Shown here: one piece after another, positions 37,892 through 47,183 of the stretch
Layout of the letters: each line of letters begins with the position of its first letter
Numbering within the stretch: position 1 is the stretch's first letter
DNA from: Deltaproteobacteria bacterium
GTDB taxonomy: Bacteria > Desulfobacterota > Desulfobacteria > Desulfobacterales > Desulfatirhabdiaceae
NCBI GenBank assembly: GCA_016219185.1
Contig: JACRBZ010000026.1
Coordinates: 31,564-95,563 of the forward strand
Direction of reading: 5' to 3'
DNA length: 64,000 bases
Notes under the pieces: generated by a model
Database searches by the model: none
What the model saw: the letters and a program-made list of their open reading frames with translations, nothing else
Told to the model about the DNA's origin: nothing
Translations under genes and position numbers: made by a program

Positions 37892-38715
37892 CATCATTGC
37901 CGACCCGATTAATCGACATGGCGCTTGCCGAAGATATCGGCACCGGCGACATCACCACCGATTATCTGATTTCCTGCGACAGCCAGGGACGTGGAATCAT
38001 TGTCGCCAAAGAAGACCTGATTCTTGCCGGACTGGATATCGCAAAAACGGTTTTCCAGCGGCTCGATCCACAGGTTCACCTGCAATCCGCTTATAAAGAC
38101 GGGGCGGAAGTCGTCTGCGGGGAAACGGTTTTGCAGTTGGAAGGCAGCCTCAGGGCGCTTCTGACCGCGGAGCGGCCAGCGCTTAATTTTTTACAGCACC
38201 TTTCGGGCATTGCCACCCACGTGCGCACGTATGTAAAAGCCCTTCAGCATAGCCGGGTTCGGCTGGTGGATACCCGAAAAACAACACCGGGATGGCGGGT
38301 TCTTGAAAAATACGCAGTGCGTATGGGCGGAGCCCATAATCACAGGATGGGACTTTTTGACGGCGTTCTCATCAAGGACAATCACATCGCCGCCTGCGGC
38401 GGGATTCAGCAGGCGGTCGCTGCAGCCAGAAAACAGATTTCTCATTTGATCAAGATTGAGATTGAGGTATCGGATCTTGCCGGCATCCATGAGGCCCTTG
38501 AATCCGGGGTGGATGTCATTATGCTCGACAATATGGACATTGCCCATATTCGGGAAGCGGTTTCCGTCATAAAGAACCGAGCCATCGTGGAAGTCTCTGG
38601 CGGCGTCACCCTGAATCAATTATCCGATCTGGCGCAAACCGGCGTTGATTTGATTTCAGTCGGCGCCCTGACACATTCGGCAAGAGCCGTGGATCTCAGC
38701 ATGAGAATTCAATAG
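37888..38715 (+). CDS. nadC: Nicotinate-nucleotide diphosphorylase (quinolinate phosphoribosyltransferase)
   Basis: 275-aa NadC converting quinolinate and PRPP to nicotinate mononucleotide in de novo NAD synthesis. Motifs: ALAEDIGTGDITTD, NFLQHLSGIATHVRTYV, DTRKTTPGWRVLEKYAVRMG and LIKDNHI. It is coupled to valS by a 4-bp overlap and followed 64 bp later by the rhomboid gene. Confidence 0.96.
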   Translation: MTSLPTRLIDMALAEDIGTGDITTDYLISCDSQGRGIIVAKEDLILAGLDIAKTVFQRLDPQVHLQSAYKDGAEVVCGETVLQLEGSLRALLTAERPALNFLQHLSGIATHVRTYVKALQHSRVRLVDTRKTTPGWRVLEKYAVRMGGAHNHRMGLFDGVLIKDNHIAACGGIQQAVAAARKQISHLIKIEIEVSDLAGIHEALESGVDVIMLDNMDIAHIREAVSVIKNRAIVEVSGGVTLNQLSDLAQTGVDLISVGALTHSARAVDLSMRIQ

Positions 38716-38779
38716 TGGCGGATTATGGGGAATTCACCACGCTTCTGTCTTCTGGCCCCTGCCTTCAGACTCCTGAAAA

Positions 38780-39751
38780 ATGATCCCGATTCGAGACACC
38801 CTTTCTTCAAAAAATTATCCGGTGATCAACACCGCAATCATCGGGTTGAATGTCCTGGTTTTCCTGATCCAACTAAACCAGGGAGGGCAGGCGGAGCAGT
38901 TTATTTATGTTTATGGTCTGGTACCTGCCCGGTATTCCGTGCCTCATATTGCGTCGTACTTTAGCGCGAGCCAGCAGCTTTTTTCCCTGTTTTCCTTTAT
39001 GTTTCTCCATGGCGGGTTCTGGCATCTCCTGGGCAACATGTGGTCGCTGTATATTTTTGGGGACAACATCGAAGACCGCATCGGCTCCCTGCGGTACCTG
39101 CTGTTTTATCTGCTCTGCGGACTGACATCCGGCCTGTCCCATCTGCTGCTGAACCCGCATTCCAATGTCCCGACAATCGGCGCCAGCGGTGCTATTGCCG
39201 GTGTTATGGGCGCCTATTTTTTGCTTTTTCCAAAGTCCAGAATCCTGACCCTGATCCCCATCCTGTTTATCCCATTATTTATAGAAATCCCGGCTTATTT
39301 TTTTCTGGGAATCTGGTTTCTTCTCCAGTTTCTGAGTGCCGCGGGCAGTTATGGCAGCGCAGGAGGCATCGCCTGGTGGGCGCATATCGGCGGGTTTCTT
39401 TCCGGAATGATTTTATTAAAGCTCTTTCATGTTCTTCCCGATTCCGGCTTTACACAACACCTGCGCAAAGTAACCGAAAAAAGAAAAACCCCCATGCTTC
39501 AGGTTATCCGCACTTCAGGGTCCGGAAGCGATCCCCATCTCTACGGCGTGATTCAGATCACGCCCTGGGAAGCTTTTTCCGGAGCGAACAAGATGGTTAA
39601 CATTCCCTGGGGATTTTACAACCGGACGATTCGCGTGCAAGTTCCGCCGAATTTAAAACAGGGATCGATCATCCGGCTTAAGGGAATGGGACGTCAGATG
39701 CCGGAAGGCCTGAAAGGAGACCTGATGCTGAAAGTGATCATTCAGTCCTGA
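38780..39751 (+). CDS. Rhomboid-family intramembrane protease fused to a DnaJ C-terminal-like domain
   Basis: 323 aa. Residues about 1-225 are a six-TM rhomboid: LHGGFWHLLGNMWSLYIFGD, catalytic Ser in TIGASGAIAGVMG and catalytic His in WWAHIGGFLSG. Residues about 255-323 resemble the client-binding C-terminal domain of DnaJ: LYGVIQITPWEAFSGANKMV, then TIRVQVPPNLKQGSIIRLKG, then MGRQMPEGLKGDLMLKVII. No J-domain is present. The tail should be cytosolic or periplasmic depending on topology and could deliver unfolded substrates to the protease. The start is the ATG at 38780; no strong ribosome site is seen. Confidence 0.88.
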   Translation: MIPIRDTLSSKNYPVINTAIIGLNVLVFLIQLNQGGQAEQFIYVYGLVPARYSVPHIASYFSASQQLFSLFSFMFLHGGFWHLLGNMWSLYIFGDNIEDRIGSLRYLLFYLLCGLTSGLSHLLLNPHSNVPTIGASGAIAGVMGAYFLLFPKSRILTLIPILFIPLFIEIPAYFFLGIWFLLQFLSAAGSYGSAGGIAWWAHIGGFLSGMILLKLFHVLPDSGFTQHLRKVTEKRKTPMLQVIRTSGSGSDPHLYGVIQITPWEAFSGANKMVNIPWGFYNRTIRVQVPPNLKQGSIIRLKGMGRQMPEGLKGDLMLKVIIQS

Positions 39752-39787
39752 TGCCAGAAGATCTTTTGGCGTAATCACAGCCTTGGT

Positions 39788-40711
39788 TCAGCCTGGCGTT
39801 TTTTTAAGCACGAGTTCATAAGACTTTACCCGCATCGCCGGATAATAGGACCGTTTGGCTTTGGCAAGCCCCGGAACATTCATATCGCTTTCCTTGTTAA
39901 TAAAAACATACCCATTAAACAAAAGCCGGGCGCATTGACTGTCAAAATACTGATACAGCCCTTTTATCCTTGAAAAGGCTTTTTCAAAATGCAAAACGCC
40001 CATGGTGGCTGTCAGATAGGAGCCGATGCCGAAGGCACTGACCTTTCCATCGATCCGCAGCAACAGTCCTTGCGATGAGAAAATATCCAGATGCTCGATG
40101 GTGTTTAAGGCGGCCAGACGTTCGCAGGCCAGGTCATCCATCTGGTTGGCATCGCAGCTTCGCTCTTCACACCATTCATTCAGAAACCGGATGCATTCCG
40201 GAGCCTGCTCCGGTGTTATGGGAGCCAGGCGAACCCGGTCCTTTTCAAGATACTCCTTGGAAAACTGGCTGATAAGGTTCCGTTTCTTGGAATACTTGTT
40301 TCCTTTCAATTCCGTCAGATCCGACGTCCGGTATACATAATCATTGTACTCCTCCTGTTCCCGGATCGTAAATAAAGCTTCCACGCGCTTGATTTCATAC
40401 TGCTGAAGATAATCCTCGGTAACAAACCAGTAGGATTTAAAATCCAGTTTCCGGGCAAGCGCATGCAGGGCTTCGGGCGAATATTGTCTTTGAGGGGATA
40501 TTGGCAGGATCAGGTGCCGTTTTTCCTTCTCACGGTTAAATTCCGCGGCGATAATCAGCGCATCGCCATCAATGGCTCCAAAGGGTTGATATTCATCATT
40601 GCACCAGGAAAGCAGCGACGGCAGGGAATAGACGCACAGACGGTGTTGCTGGTGTTCAAAAAAAGGGGTTAGCGCAGGATAATCTGCAGGTGTTAGCGGT
40701 AATAATTTCAT
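39788..40711 (-). CDS. DUF2156 (LPG-synthase C-terminal/GNAT-like) protein
   Basis: 307 aa. The C-terminal two-thirds match the DUF2156 family, an acyl-CoA-N-acyltransferase fold related to the C-domain of lysyl-phosphatidylglycerol synthase: YNDYVYRTSDLTELKGNKYS, KKRNLISQF, FNEW-type loop CIRFLNEWCEERSC, and VLHFEKAFSRIKGLYQYF with NKESDMNVPGLAKAKRSYYP near the end. The ATG at 40711 gives the typical N-terminus; the TTG at 40759 overlaps the GNAT stop. The acceptor is unknown. Confidence 0.82.
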   Translation of the reverse strand: MKLLPLTPADYPALTPFFEHQQHRLCVYSLPSLLSWCNDEYQPFGAIDGDALIIAAEFNREKEKRHLILPISPQRQYSPEALHALARKLDFKSYWFVTEDYLQQYEIKRVEALFTIREQEEYNDYVYRTSDLTELKGNKYSKKRNLISQFSKEYLEKDRVRLAPITPEQAPECIRFLNEWCEERSCDANQMDDLACERLAALNTIEHLDIFSSQGLLLRIDGKVSAFGIGSYLTATMGVLHFEKAFSRIKGLYQYFDSQCARLLFNGYVFINKESDMNVPGLAKAKRSYYPAMRVKSYELVLKKTPG

Positions 40712-40755
40712 AAATCCGATTTTTTCCTTGACGGCTTCAATGCTGCCGGTCCTTC

Positions 40756-41211
40756 TCAAATGCTTTCATTTTTTCTCAACATGGGCATGGCACCCGGAAT
40801 TTCAGAAAACCCCAGACCGCGGTAAAATGGCTGGGTGCCTTCTTTGGCAATAAGACCGATCCAGGTCATTCCGTCCCGCTTCAGACGCTCCACGATGGCT
40901 TTCATGATGCCAGAGGCAATTGCCTGTCTTCGAACCTCCGGTCTGACCATAATGTCCTGAATATAGGCGTCGCTTGCCCTGTCGCTGATGGCCCGCCCCA
41001 TCCCCAGGACCATCCCGGACTCCTCCCGGATCGCTGCCACAAAGCAGTGACTGCCGGAAATGATCCGGACAAGCTTCTCGAGGGTATCTCCGGGTTCCGA
41101 CCACCAGCCTGCAAAGCGGTAAAGATCACGAATCTGAAAGAGATAATCCTCTTGTCTGTGAACAGGGAGGCTTTTCCAGCACTCATTTAAACATGAAAGG
41201 GTATAAACCAT
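40756..41211 (-). CDS. GNAT-family N-acetyltransferase
   Basis: 151-aa single-domain acetyltransferase. Motif A reads YIQDIMVRPEVRRQAIASGI, with the acetyl-CoA loop RRQAIAS slightly degenerate from the usual R/Q-x-x-G-x-G/A. Motif B has FYRGLGFSEIPGAMPM. It starts 6 bp after the GGDEF regulator stop and ends against the DUF2156 gene, so the three form one minus-strand unit. The substrate is unknown. Confidence 0.88.
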   Translation of the reverse strand: MVYTLSCLNECWKSLPVHRQEDYLFQIRDLYRFAGWWSEPGDTLEKLVRIISGSHCFVAAIREESGMVLGMGRAISDRASDAYIQDIMVRPEVRRQAIASGIMKAIVERLKRDGMTWIGLIAKEGTQPFYRGLGFSEIPGAMPMLRKNESI

Positions 41212-41217
41212 TGAAAA

Positions 41218-42132
41218 TCAACTTGCTGCATCTGGTGGAAGGAAGGATACCCGGTTCCGGCCATTTTCTTTTGAGAGGTACATGGCCCGGTCAGACCTGC
41301 TGACAAACGCTGTCAGTTCTTCTCCTGGAGAGTACTCCGTAACGCCGATGCTCAGGGTAACCTGAACGGATCTGTCCTCACATGGACAAAACGATATGAA
41401 TTCAAGTGCATACTGAATCCTGTCAGCCACGGTTCTTGCTTCATTGCAATCCGTATAGGGCAAAATGATCGTGAATTCCTCTCCCCCATACCGGTAAGCC
41501 GTATCCATGGTTCGCAGACAGGTCTTGATCATCTGGCCAACGGTGCTTAATACCTTGTCACCTTCCAGATGGCCGTATGTATCATTATAATTCTTGAAAA
41601 AATCGATATCAAGGAGCAATAGTGCCAGGGAATGGCCATAACGGTTGGCACGTTCAATCTCCATTTTCATCTGCGCAAAAAAATGTCTGGAATTATAAAG
41701 CTGCGTCAGATTGTCAGTGATGGCCAGTTGCTGAAGATCGGCCATCATGCGGTTGCGTTCCAGTCTAAGCTCCCGTTCTTTGAACACCCTTTTTAACCGA
41801 AGCAGCAGTTCCTGAAACCGTATGGGTTTAAAGACAAAATCGCTGGCACCTTTTCCGATAGCTTCTTCATATGAATACTGACCACTGTAACCGGTCATGA
41901 CAATCACATCAATGTCATAATCTTTTTTTATAATATCCGTGAGTTCAAGCCCATCCATCCCCGGCATCATTATATCGGTAATAACTATTTGAAATTCTGT
42001 TGTTTTAAGGATATCAATGGCTTCTTCCGCACTGGATGCCACCTGGCAGTCAAAGCCGGTCATTGTAACAAATTCGGCCATGGAATCGCGAACAGCCAAA
42101 TCATCTTCAACAATTAATATATGCCGATTCAT
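41218..42132 (-). CDS. Response regulator with GGDEF diguanylate cyclase domain
   Basis: 304-aa receiver-GGDEF protein that would make c-di-GMP on phosphorylation. Receiver: ILIVEDDLAVRDSM, phospho-acceptor in IVITDIMMPGMDGLE, Thr in VIVMTGYSG, Lys in FVFKPIRFQELL. A coiled linker leads to the cyclase with active-site YRYGGEEFTIILPY. The inhibitory I-site RTMD lies five residues before GGEEF, so product inhibition should be intact. The ATG at 42132 is preferred over 42162. The PilZ proteins at 5874 and 55687 are possible receptors. Confidence 0.92.
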   Translation of the reverse strand: MNRHILIVEDDLAVRDSMAEFVTMTGFDCQVASSAEEAIDILKTTEFQIVITDIMMPGMDGLELTDIIKKDYDIDVIVMTGYSGQYSYEEAIGKGASDFVFKPIRFQELLLRLKRVFKERELRLERNRMMADLQQLAITDNLTQLYNSRHFFAQMKMEIERANRYGHSLALLLLDIDFFKNYNDTYGHLEGDKVLSTVGQMIKTCLRTMDTAYRYGGEEFTIILPYTDCNEARTVADRIQYALEFISFCPCEDRSVQVTLSIGVTEYSPGEELTAFVSRSDRAMYLSKENGRNRVSFLPPDAAS

Positions 42133-42214
42133 GGTAACCAGGGGGCCGGACGCATTATACAAATGGTTTCATCCAGACAACAGGGCAGTTCCGACGCTAT
42201 AATCATGGCCGCTG

Positions 42215-42263
42215 TTGACATCATTCAAGGGAATCTGTTAAAAAGAGGCAATATTTTTATAAT
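42215..42263 (+). promoter_or_regulatory. Promoter-like sites upstream of lepA
   Basis: TTGACA (42215) - 17 bp - TTAAAA (42238), and a perfect TATAAT at 42258 preceded at 17 bp by the weaker CTGTTA. Either could drive lepA. Confidence 0.35.
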
Positions 42264-42335
42264 CTTATATAATTAACTTGTATGAACACAGGTGTCAACT
42301 GACTTTTTTCTGAACAAAGTCAGGGAGAATACGAA

Positions 42336-44147
42336 TTGCAAATGAATACCATCAGCTCCATCCGGAATTTCAGCATCATTGCCCACATTGACCATGGTAA
42401 ATCCACCCTGTCCGACCGTCTGATTCAGGCCACGAATATGGTTTCTGACCGGGATTTCAAGGATCAGATGCTCGATTCCATGGACATCGAACGGGAACGC
42501 GGCATTACCATCAAGAGCCAGACCATCTGTCTTCCCTATACCGCCAAAGACGGCAAGACCTATTATTTAAACCTGATTGATACTCCGGGGCATGTGGACT
42601 TTACCTATGAAGTATCCCGTGCCCTGGCCTCCTGTGAAGGCGCGCTGCTTCTGGTGGATGCCAGTCAGGGGGTGGAAGCCCAAACCATCGCCAACCTTTA
42701 CCTGGCCATGGAACACAATCTTGAGATCATTCCCATTATCAACAAAATAGATCTGCCTTCTGCGGAAATTGAACGGGTGAAAAACCAAATTGAATCCGAT
42801 CTCGGCCTGGATCCGGACAAGATTATTCTGGCATCGGCCAAGGAAGGCATCGGCATCCAGGACGTGCTGGAAGGGATTGTAACCGTGTTGCCCCCGCCGG
42901 TCGGCGATCCGGATCTCCGGCTTGAAGCGCTCATTTTCGACAGTCATTATGATGCCTACCGCGGCACCATCGTCCATTTTCGGGTGTTTCAGGGAACCAT
43001 TCGAACCGGAGACACCATCATGTTCATGTTCAACAATGCCCGCTACAAGGTTGAAGAAGTCGGAATATTCCAGATTAAGCGGGTGCCGCAGCCGCAACTG
43101 TCCGCGGGTCAGGTTGGATATCTGATTGCCGGCATCAAAACGGTCAGCGACACCCGCTGCGGAGACACCATTACCCATGCCAATGCCCCCTGCGACAGCG
43201 TCAAGCCCGGGTTTAAACTGGCCAAACCCGTAGTTTTTTCTTCTCTGTATCCGATTGCCGCCGATAATTATGCGGAATTGGCCGAGGGACTTGAAAAACT
43301 TCAGTTGAATGACGCATCCCTGGTGTATGAGAAAGATTCTTCAGCAGCCCTGGGATTTGGTTTCCGGTGCGGATTTCTCGGGCTTTTACACCTGGAAGTG
43401 GTTCAGGAAAGGCTGGAACGCGAATTCGGCCTGTCCCTGATTCTGACGGCGCCGTCCGTTCAATATCAACTGGTCATGAAGGACGGATCCACCCAGATCA
43501 TCGACAATCCGGCGCTTTATCCGGACCCCATGTCCATACAAACCACCCGCGAACCCTTCATTCGCGCCACCATCATTATCCCGGACAGGTACATGGGAGC
43601 CGTCATGAAGCTTTGTCTGGACCGAAGAGGGAACAATACCAATTACCAGTATCTGACCAATAACCGGCTGGAGATGTTCTTTGAGCTTCCCCTGTCTGAA
43701 GTTGTTTATGATTTTTACGACCGGCTCAAATCCATCACTCAAGGATATGGATCATTCGACTACGAATTGATTGATTTCAGGGAAACCCAGTTGGTCAAGA
43801 TGGACATTCTGATTAATGGTGAACGGGTGGATGCCCTTTCTCAGCTTGTTCACAAGGATCGGTCTGTTGAGCGGGCAAGAACGGCCTGCGAAAAGCTTCA
43901 GGAGGAGATTCCCAAGCAAATGTACAAGATTGCCATCCAGGGGGCCATCGGCGGAAACATCATTGCACGGACAACGGTATCTGCATTTCGAAAGGATGTT
44001 ACGGCCAAATGCTACGGCGGTGATATTTCACGTAAGCGAAAGCTTCTTGAAAAGCAGAAAGCAGGAAAAAAACGCATGAAGATGGTGGGTAAAGTCATGA
44101 TTCCGCAATCGGCGTTTCTGGCGGTATTAAAGACGGATACGGATTAG
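42336..44147 (+). CDS. lepA: Elongation factor 4 (LepA)
   Basis: 603-aa ribosome-associated GTPase (EF4). G1 [10 protein letters not shown]2 RGITIKSQ, G3 DTPGHVDF, G4 NKIDLPSA, and the C-terminal LepA domain with [11 protein letters not shown] and the basic tail [20 protein letters not shown]. The start may be the TTG at 42336 (GGGAG 8 bp upstream) or the ATG at 42342, which is too far from that site. The length matches the family. Confidence 0.97.
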   Translation: MQMNTISSIRNFSIIAHIDHGKSTLSDRLIQATNMVSDRDFKDQMLDSMDIERERGITIKSQTICLPYTAKDGKTYYLNLIDTPGHVDFTYEVSRALASCEGALLLVDASQGVEAQTIANLYLAMEHNLEIIPIINKIDLPSAEIERVKNQIESDLGLDPDKIILASAKEGIGIQDVLEGIVTVLPPPVGDPDLRLEALIFDSHYDAYRGTIVHFRVFQGTIRTGDTIMFMFNNARYKVEEVGIFQIKRVPQPQLSAGQVGYLIAGIKTVSDTRCGDTITHANAPCDSVKPGFKLAKPVVFSSLYPIAADNYAELAEGLEKLQLNDASLVYEKDSSAALGFGFRCGFLGLLHLEVVQERLEREFGLSLILTAPSVQYQLVMKDGSTQIIDNPALYPDPMSIQTTREPFIRATIIIPDRYMGAVMKLCLDRRGNNTNYQYLTNNRLEMFFELPLSEVVYDFYDRLKSITQGYGSFDYELIDFRETQLVKMDILINGERVDALSQLVHKDRSVERARTACEKLQEEIPKQMYKIAIQGAIGGNIIARTTVSAFRKDVTAKCYGGDISRKRKLLEKQKAGKKRMKMVGKVMIPQSAFLAVLKTDTD

Positions 44148-44194
44148 AGGTCCCTGACAATTTTTAAGATAATTTTTTACTGGAGAGAAACCAA

Positions 44195-45472
44195 GTGGGA
44201 AGAACTGTTGCTGAAAAGATATTCGATGCTCACCGGGTGAACAACCCCTTTGGCGATATTCATGTCATCCGGCTGGATGCTGTTTTCTGCCATGAGATTA
44301 CCACCCCCATTGCGATTAATGATCTGATCTCCCGCGGGAAAGACCGGGTGTTTAACCCCTCGAAGCTCAAAGTCGTCATCGATCATGTCACGCCCGCCAA
44401 AGACGCCAAGACCGCACTTCAGGGCAAAATTCTTCGGGACTGGGCCCATCGGCATCATATTCTGGATTTTTTTGATATCGGCAGAAACGGCGTCTGTCAT
44501 GCGCTTTTCCCTGAAAAAGGCTTTGTCCGGCCGGGCTATACCATCATCATGGGGGATTCTCACACCTGTACCCATGGCGCTTTCGGGGCCTTTGCCGCAG
44601 GCGTGGGAACCACCGATCTGGAAGTCGGAATTCTAAAAGGCGTATGTGCCTTTCACTATCCCCATTCCATAAAGATCATCATCACCGGGAGCCTGCCCGA
44701 AGGCGTTTATGCCAAGGATGTGATCCTATCGATTATCGGACGCATCGGGGTGAATGGCGCAACCAATAAAATCATTGAATTTACAGGGCCTGTGGTCGAC
44801 GCCATGAGCATGGAAGGCCGAATGACCATCTGCAACATGGCTGTTGAAGCCGGAGCCACCTGTGGAATCTGTTACCCTGACAAGACGACAGTTTCTTATC
44901 TATGGGAATTCATTCAAAATGATTACGGCAGTCCGGATGAGGCCCTGGATGATTTTTCAAGAATTCTTCCGGATAAAGACGCCGAGTACGAGGATATCCT
45001 GGAACATGACGTGTCGGCACTGGAGCCTCAGGTCACTTTCGGATACAAACCCGATCAGGTGACCTCTGCGCAAAAACTGAATGGAACGCCCGTGGATCAG
45101 GTATATATCGGGTCATGTACAAACGGCAGGATAGAAGATTTGCGAATTGCCGCTCAAGTGCTGAAGGGCCGAAAGATCAATGACAGGGTCCGGGGCATCG
45201 TATCACCTGCCACGCCCAAAATTTTTCGCGAGGCCCTTGAAGAAGGCATCCTCCAGACTTTTCTGGATGCCGGATTCTGCGTCACCAATCCCACGTGCGG
45301 GGCCTGCCTGGGAATGAGCAACGGGGTCCTTGCAGAAGGCGAGGTCTGCGCATCCACCACGAACCGCAATTTTAACGGGAGAATGGGAAAAGGCGGCATG
45401 GTGCATCTGATGAGTCCGGCAACTGCAGCAGCCACTGCTTTGGCCGGCCATATTACCCCTTGGGTCCCCTGA
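44195..45472 (+). CDS. leuC: 3-isopropylmalate/homoaconitate-type dehydratase large subunit
   Basis: 425-aa aconitase-superfamily large subunit, archaeal/delta type by length. It isomerises 2- to 3-isopropylmalate in leucine synthesis (or a homologous acid). Fe-S ligands are in YIGSCTNGR and NPTCGACLGMSNG; MGDSHTCTHGAFGAFAAGVG and the closing GKGGMVHLMSPATAAATALA are diagnostic. The start is GTG at 44195, with GGAGAG upstream. leuD follows directly. Confidence 0.92.
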   Translation: MGRTVAEKIFDAHRVNNPFGDIHVIRLDAVFCHEITTPIAINDLISRGKDRVFNPSKLKVVIDHVTPAKDAKTALQGKILRDWAHRHHILDFFDIGRNGVCHALFPEKGFVRPGYTIIMGDSHTCTHGAFGAFAAGVGTTDLEVGILKGVCAFHYPHSIKIIITGSLPEGVYAKDVILSIIGRIGVNGATNKIIEFTGPVVDAMSMEGRMTICNMAVEAGATCGICYPDKTTVSYLWEFIQNDYGSPDEALDDFSRILPDKDAEYEDILEHDVSALEPQVTFGYKPDQVTSAQKLNGTPVDQVYIGSCTNGRIEDLRIAAQVLKGRKINDRVRGIVSPATPKIFREALEEGILQTFLDAGFCVTNPTCGACLGMSNGVLAEGEVCASTTNRNFNGRMGKGGMVHLMSPATAAATALAGHITPWVP

Positions 45473-45520
45473 CTTATGATTTCTTTAACCAACAACCAGC
45501 TAAATCAAACGAGACCATTT

Positions 45521-46045
45521 ATGAAACAATTCAGCGGACAGGTACTTTTTCTGGATCGTTCAGACATCAATACGGATGAAATCATTCCTGCCAGATATTT
45601 AACTGAAAACACCAGAGAAGCACTTCAGCCTTTTCTTCTCGAGGATATCGTTCTGGAAGGTTTCAACCCCCAAACCGACATTCACACCAAATCGGTGATT
45701 ATCACCCGCGCCAATTTCGGCTGCGGTTCTTCCCGGGAACATGCGCCCTGGGCACTTGAGACAAACGGCATTCATATAGTGATTGCAGAAAGCTTTGCCA
45801 GAATTTTCAAACAGAATATGTTTAACTGCGGTATGATGGCCATTGAACTTTCAGCCGAGACCCTGGATGAAATATTTTCCACTTACGCAGGAACCGAGAC
45901 GCACTTAATCACACAACTCGACAAAAACCGTTTTATTCTAAAAAATCAAAATCATACCCATACGATTTCATTTTCGCTGTCCGGGTTCAACCTGGCCCTG
46001 GTCATTGCCGGCGGGTGGGTGGAGTATGCGGACTTGAATTATTGA
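45521..46045 (+). CDS. leuD: 3-isopropylmalate dehydratase small subunit
   Basis: 174-aa swivel-domain partner of LeuC. FLDRSDINTDEIIPARYLTE, FGCGSSREHAPWAL and NCGMMAIEL are the family signatures. The ATG at 45521 gives the normal N-terminus; a frame-extending ATG at 45476 lies 4 bp after the leuC stop, and neither has a strong ribosome site. Together they form the isomerase; no leuA or leuB is in the window. Confidence 0.92.
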   Translation: MKQFSGQVLFLDRSDINTDEIIPARYLTENTREALQPFLLEDIVLEGFNPQTDIHTKSVIITRANFGCGSSREHAPWALETNGIHIVIAESFARIFKQNMFNCGMMAIELSAETLDEIFSTYAGTETHLITQLDKNRFILKNQNHTHTISFSLSGFNLALVIAGGWVEYADLNY

Positions 46046-46113
46046 CGGGGTGCTTTCCGGTAACTTTTTCCAGGCTCGACTTCAGCGTTCCAACAAAAAA
46101 ATAATTTCATTAC

Positions 46114-46140
46114 TTGACTCCCCTGGATAATTGATATATG
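46114..46140 (+). promoter_or_regulatory. Probable promoter of the ferredoxin gene
   Basis: TTGACT (46114) followed by an AT-rich TATATGG region 15-17 bp later, about 75 bp before the ferredoxin ATG. Confidence 0.4.
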
Positions 46141-46214
46141 GACTTTGCCCGATAGATTAAAAAGATCTGGTGAAATGTTTCACCGTAATTCCCTGATGAA
46201 AGGAGGCTTGTTAA

Positions 46215-46403
46215 ATGGCTTTTAACCCCGTTGTTGATGAAGACAAATGTGAAGGCTGCGAAGAATGCGTGGATGTTTGCCCTGTTGAAGTATTTGAAAT
46301 GGTAGACGGAAAATCATCCCCGGTTAATGCAGAAGAATGTCTTGGCTGTGAAAGCTGCGTTGAGGTTTGTGAAGTTGGCGCAATCACCGTCGAAGAAACC
46401 TGA
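46215..46403 (+). CDS. 2[4Fe-4S] ferredoxin
   Basis: 62-aa bacterial-type ferredoxin. Two clusters are ligated by CEGCEECVDVCPVEVFE and CLGCESCVEVCEVGAI; the second lacks the usual Pro after its last Cys. It is strongly acidic. AAAGGAGG 9 bp before the ATG gives strong translation. It is a likely low-potential electron carrier for the anaerobic metabolism of this cell. The ogt frame starts inside its 3' end. Confidence 0.96.
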   Translation: MAFNPVVDEDKCEGCEECVDVCPVEVFEMVDGKSSPVNAEECLGCESCVEVCEVGAITVEET

Positions 46404-46962
46404 TCAGACATCCAGTTCCCTGGACCTGAATCCAGGACCAGGGAACTTCAAGCTGTCTTACCGGATCATCCCCACCGCCTGGGGCGATGCGGCAGTTGTA
46501 TTCCGAAACCCGCCATGTTTTATTCAAGGAATCTTTTTACCATCCCCGGATACCGCAACCCGCCTCCGGTACCTTTTCCCTGAATCCGATGTCTCGACGC
46601 CGTACCCGCCCCCCGCGAAAACCCTGATCCGGTGGATATCCGATTATTTCATGGGGAAACCGGTCCGTGATCCGAATCCGATGTGGGAATGGCTCGACTT
46701 CGGACCCGTAACTTTACTTCAGAAGGCGGTTTATCACGCCACCTTCCGTATACCCTATGGACAGACCCGGTCTTACCGCCAGATTGCCGAAGCAGTCGGA
46801 AAACCCGGGGCCAGCCGCTTTGTTGGAAATACAATGGCAAAAAATCCGTTCCCGGTTTTAATTCCCTGCCACAGAGTGATCCTCAGCAACGGCGGGATTG
46901 GACAGTTTGGAGGGGGAGTGGATCTGAAACAGAAAATGCTCGAAATCGAAGCAACCATATAG
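46375..46962 (+). CDS. ogt: Methylated-DNA--protein-cysteine methyltransferase
   Basis: About 195-aa Ogt/MGMT repair protein. The catalytic motif is PCHRV (VLIPCHRVILSNGGIGQFGG), preceded by the helix-turn-helix IPYGQTRSYRQIAEAVGKPG. No ATG, GTG or TTG occurs between the ferredoxin stop and the conserved body, so translation must begin inside the ferredoxin gene: TTG 46375 with GAGG 8 bp upstream is my choice; GTG 46369 or the ATG at 46327 are alternatives. The N-domain is short and diverged. A 10-bp stem at 46414-46447 lies within its early codons. Confidence 0.85.
   Translation: MAQSPSKKPDQTSSSLDLNPGPGNFKLSYRIIPTAWGDAAVVFRNPPCFIQGIFLPSPDTATRLRYLFPESDVSTPYPPPAKTLIRWISDYFMGKPVRDPNPMWEWLDFGPVTLLQKAVYHATFRIPYGQTRSYRQIAEAVGKPGASRFVGNTMAKNPFPVLIPCHRVILSNGGIGQFGGGVDLKQKMLEIEATI
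46414..46447 (+). terminator. Hairpin just after the ferredoxin stop, inside ogt
   Basis: AGTTCCCTGG and CCAGGGAACT form a perfect 10-bp stem; TGGA and TCCA inside can extend it. There is no T-run. It may stabilise the ferredoxin mRNA and reduce ogt expression. Confidence 0.5.
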
Positions 46963-47032
46963 GGAAGTGAGCATCTGCTCAACTCATGAAAGCCGCTAAC
47001 GTCAGAACCGCTGATGAACTCGTCATAATCGG

Positions 47033-47183
47033 GATGGCAAAAGTAGAAAGTTCAAGGCGAGCAGCACCAGAGCTTTTGGCGGCAATTCAGAGGACCGGCG
47101 TTCCGCCTGCCGTACGATATAGCACGCCGCAATGACGAAGGATGAAGCGCTAGCGCAGATATTGGGCTTTCTACTTTGCCATC
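47033..47183. repeat. Palindromic (MITE/REP-like) element overlapping the tsaD stop
   Basis: About 150 bp bounded by inverted arms: GATGGCAAAAGTAGAAAG (from 47033) and CTTTCTACTTTGCCATC (to 47183), differing by one base. The interior has further small inverted repeats (GGCGTTCCGCC, AGCGCTAGCGC). The right arm contains the last codons and stop of tsaD. Similar palindromic intergenic repeats are common in delta-proteobacteria; a second copy is not present in the window. Confidence 0.55.
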
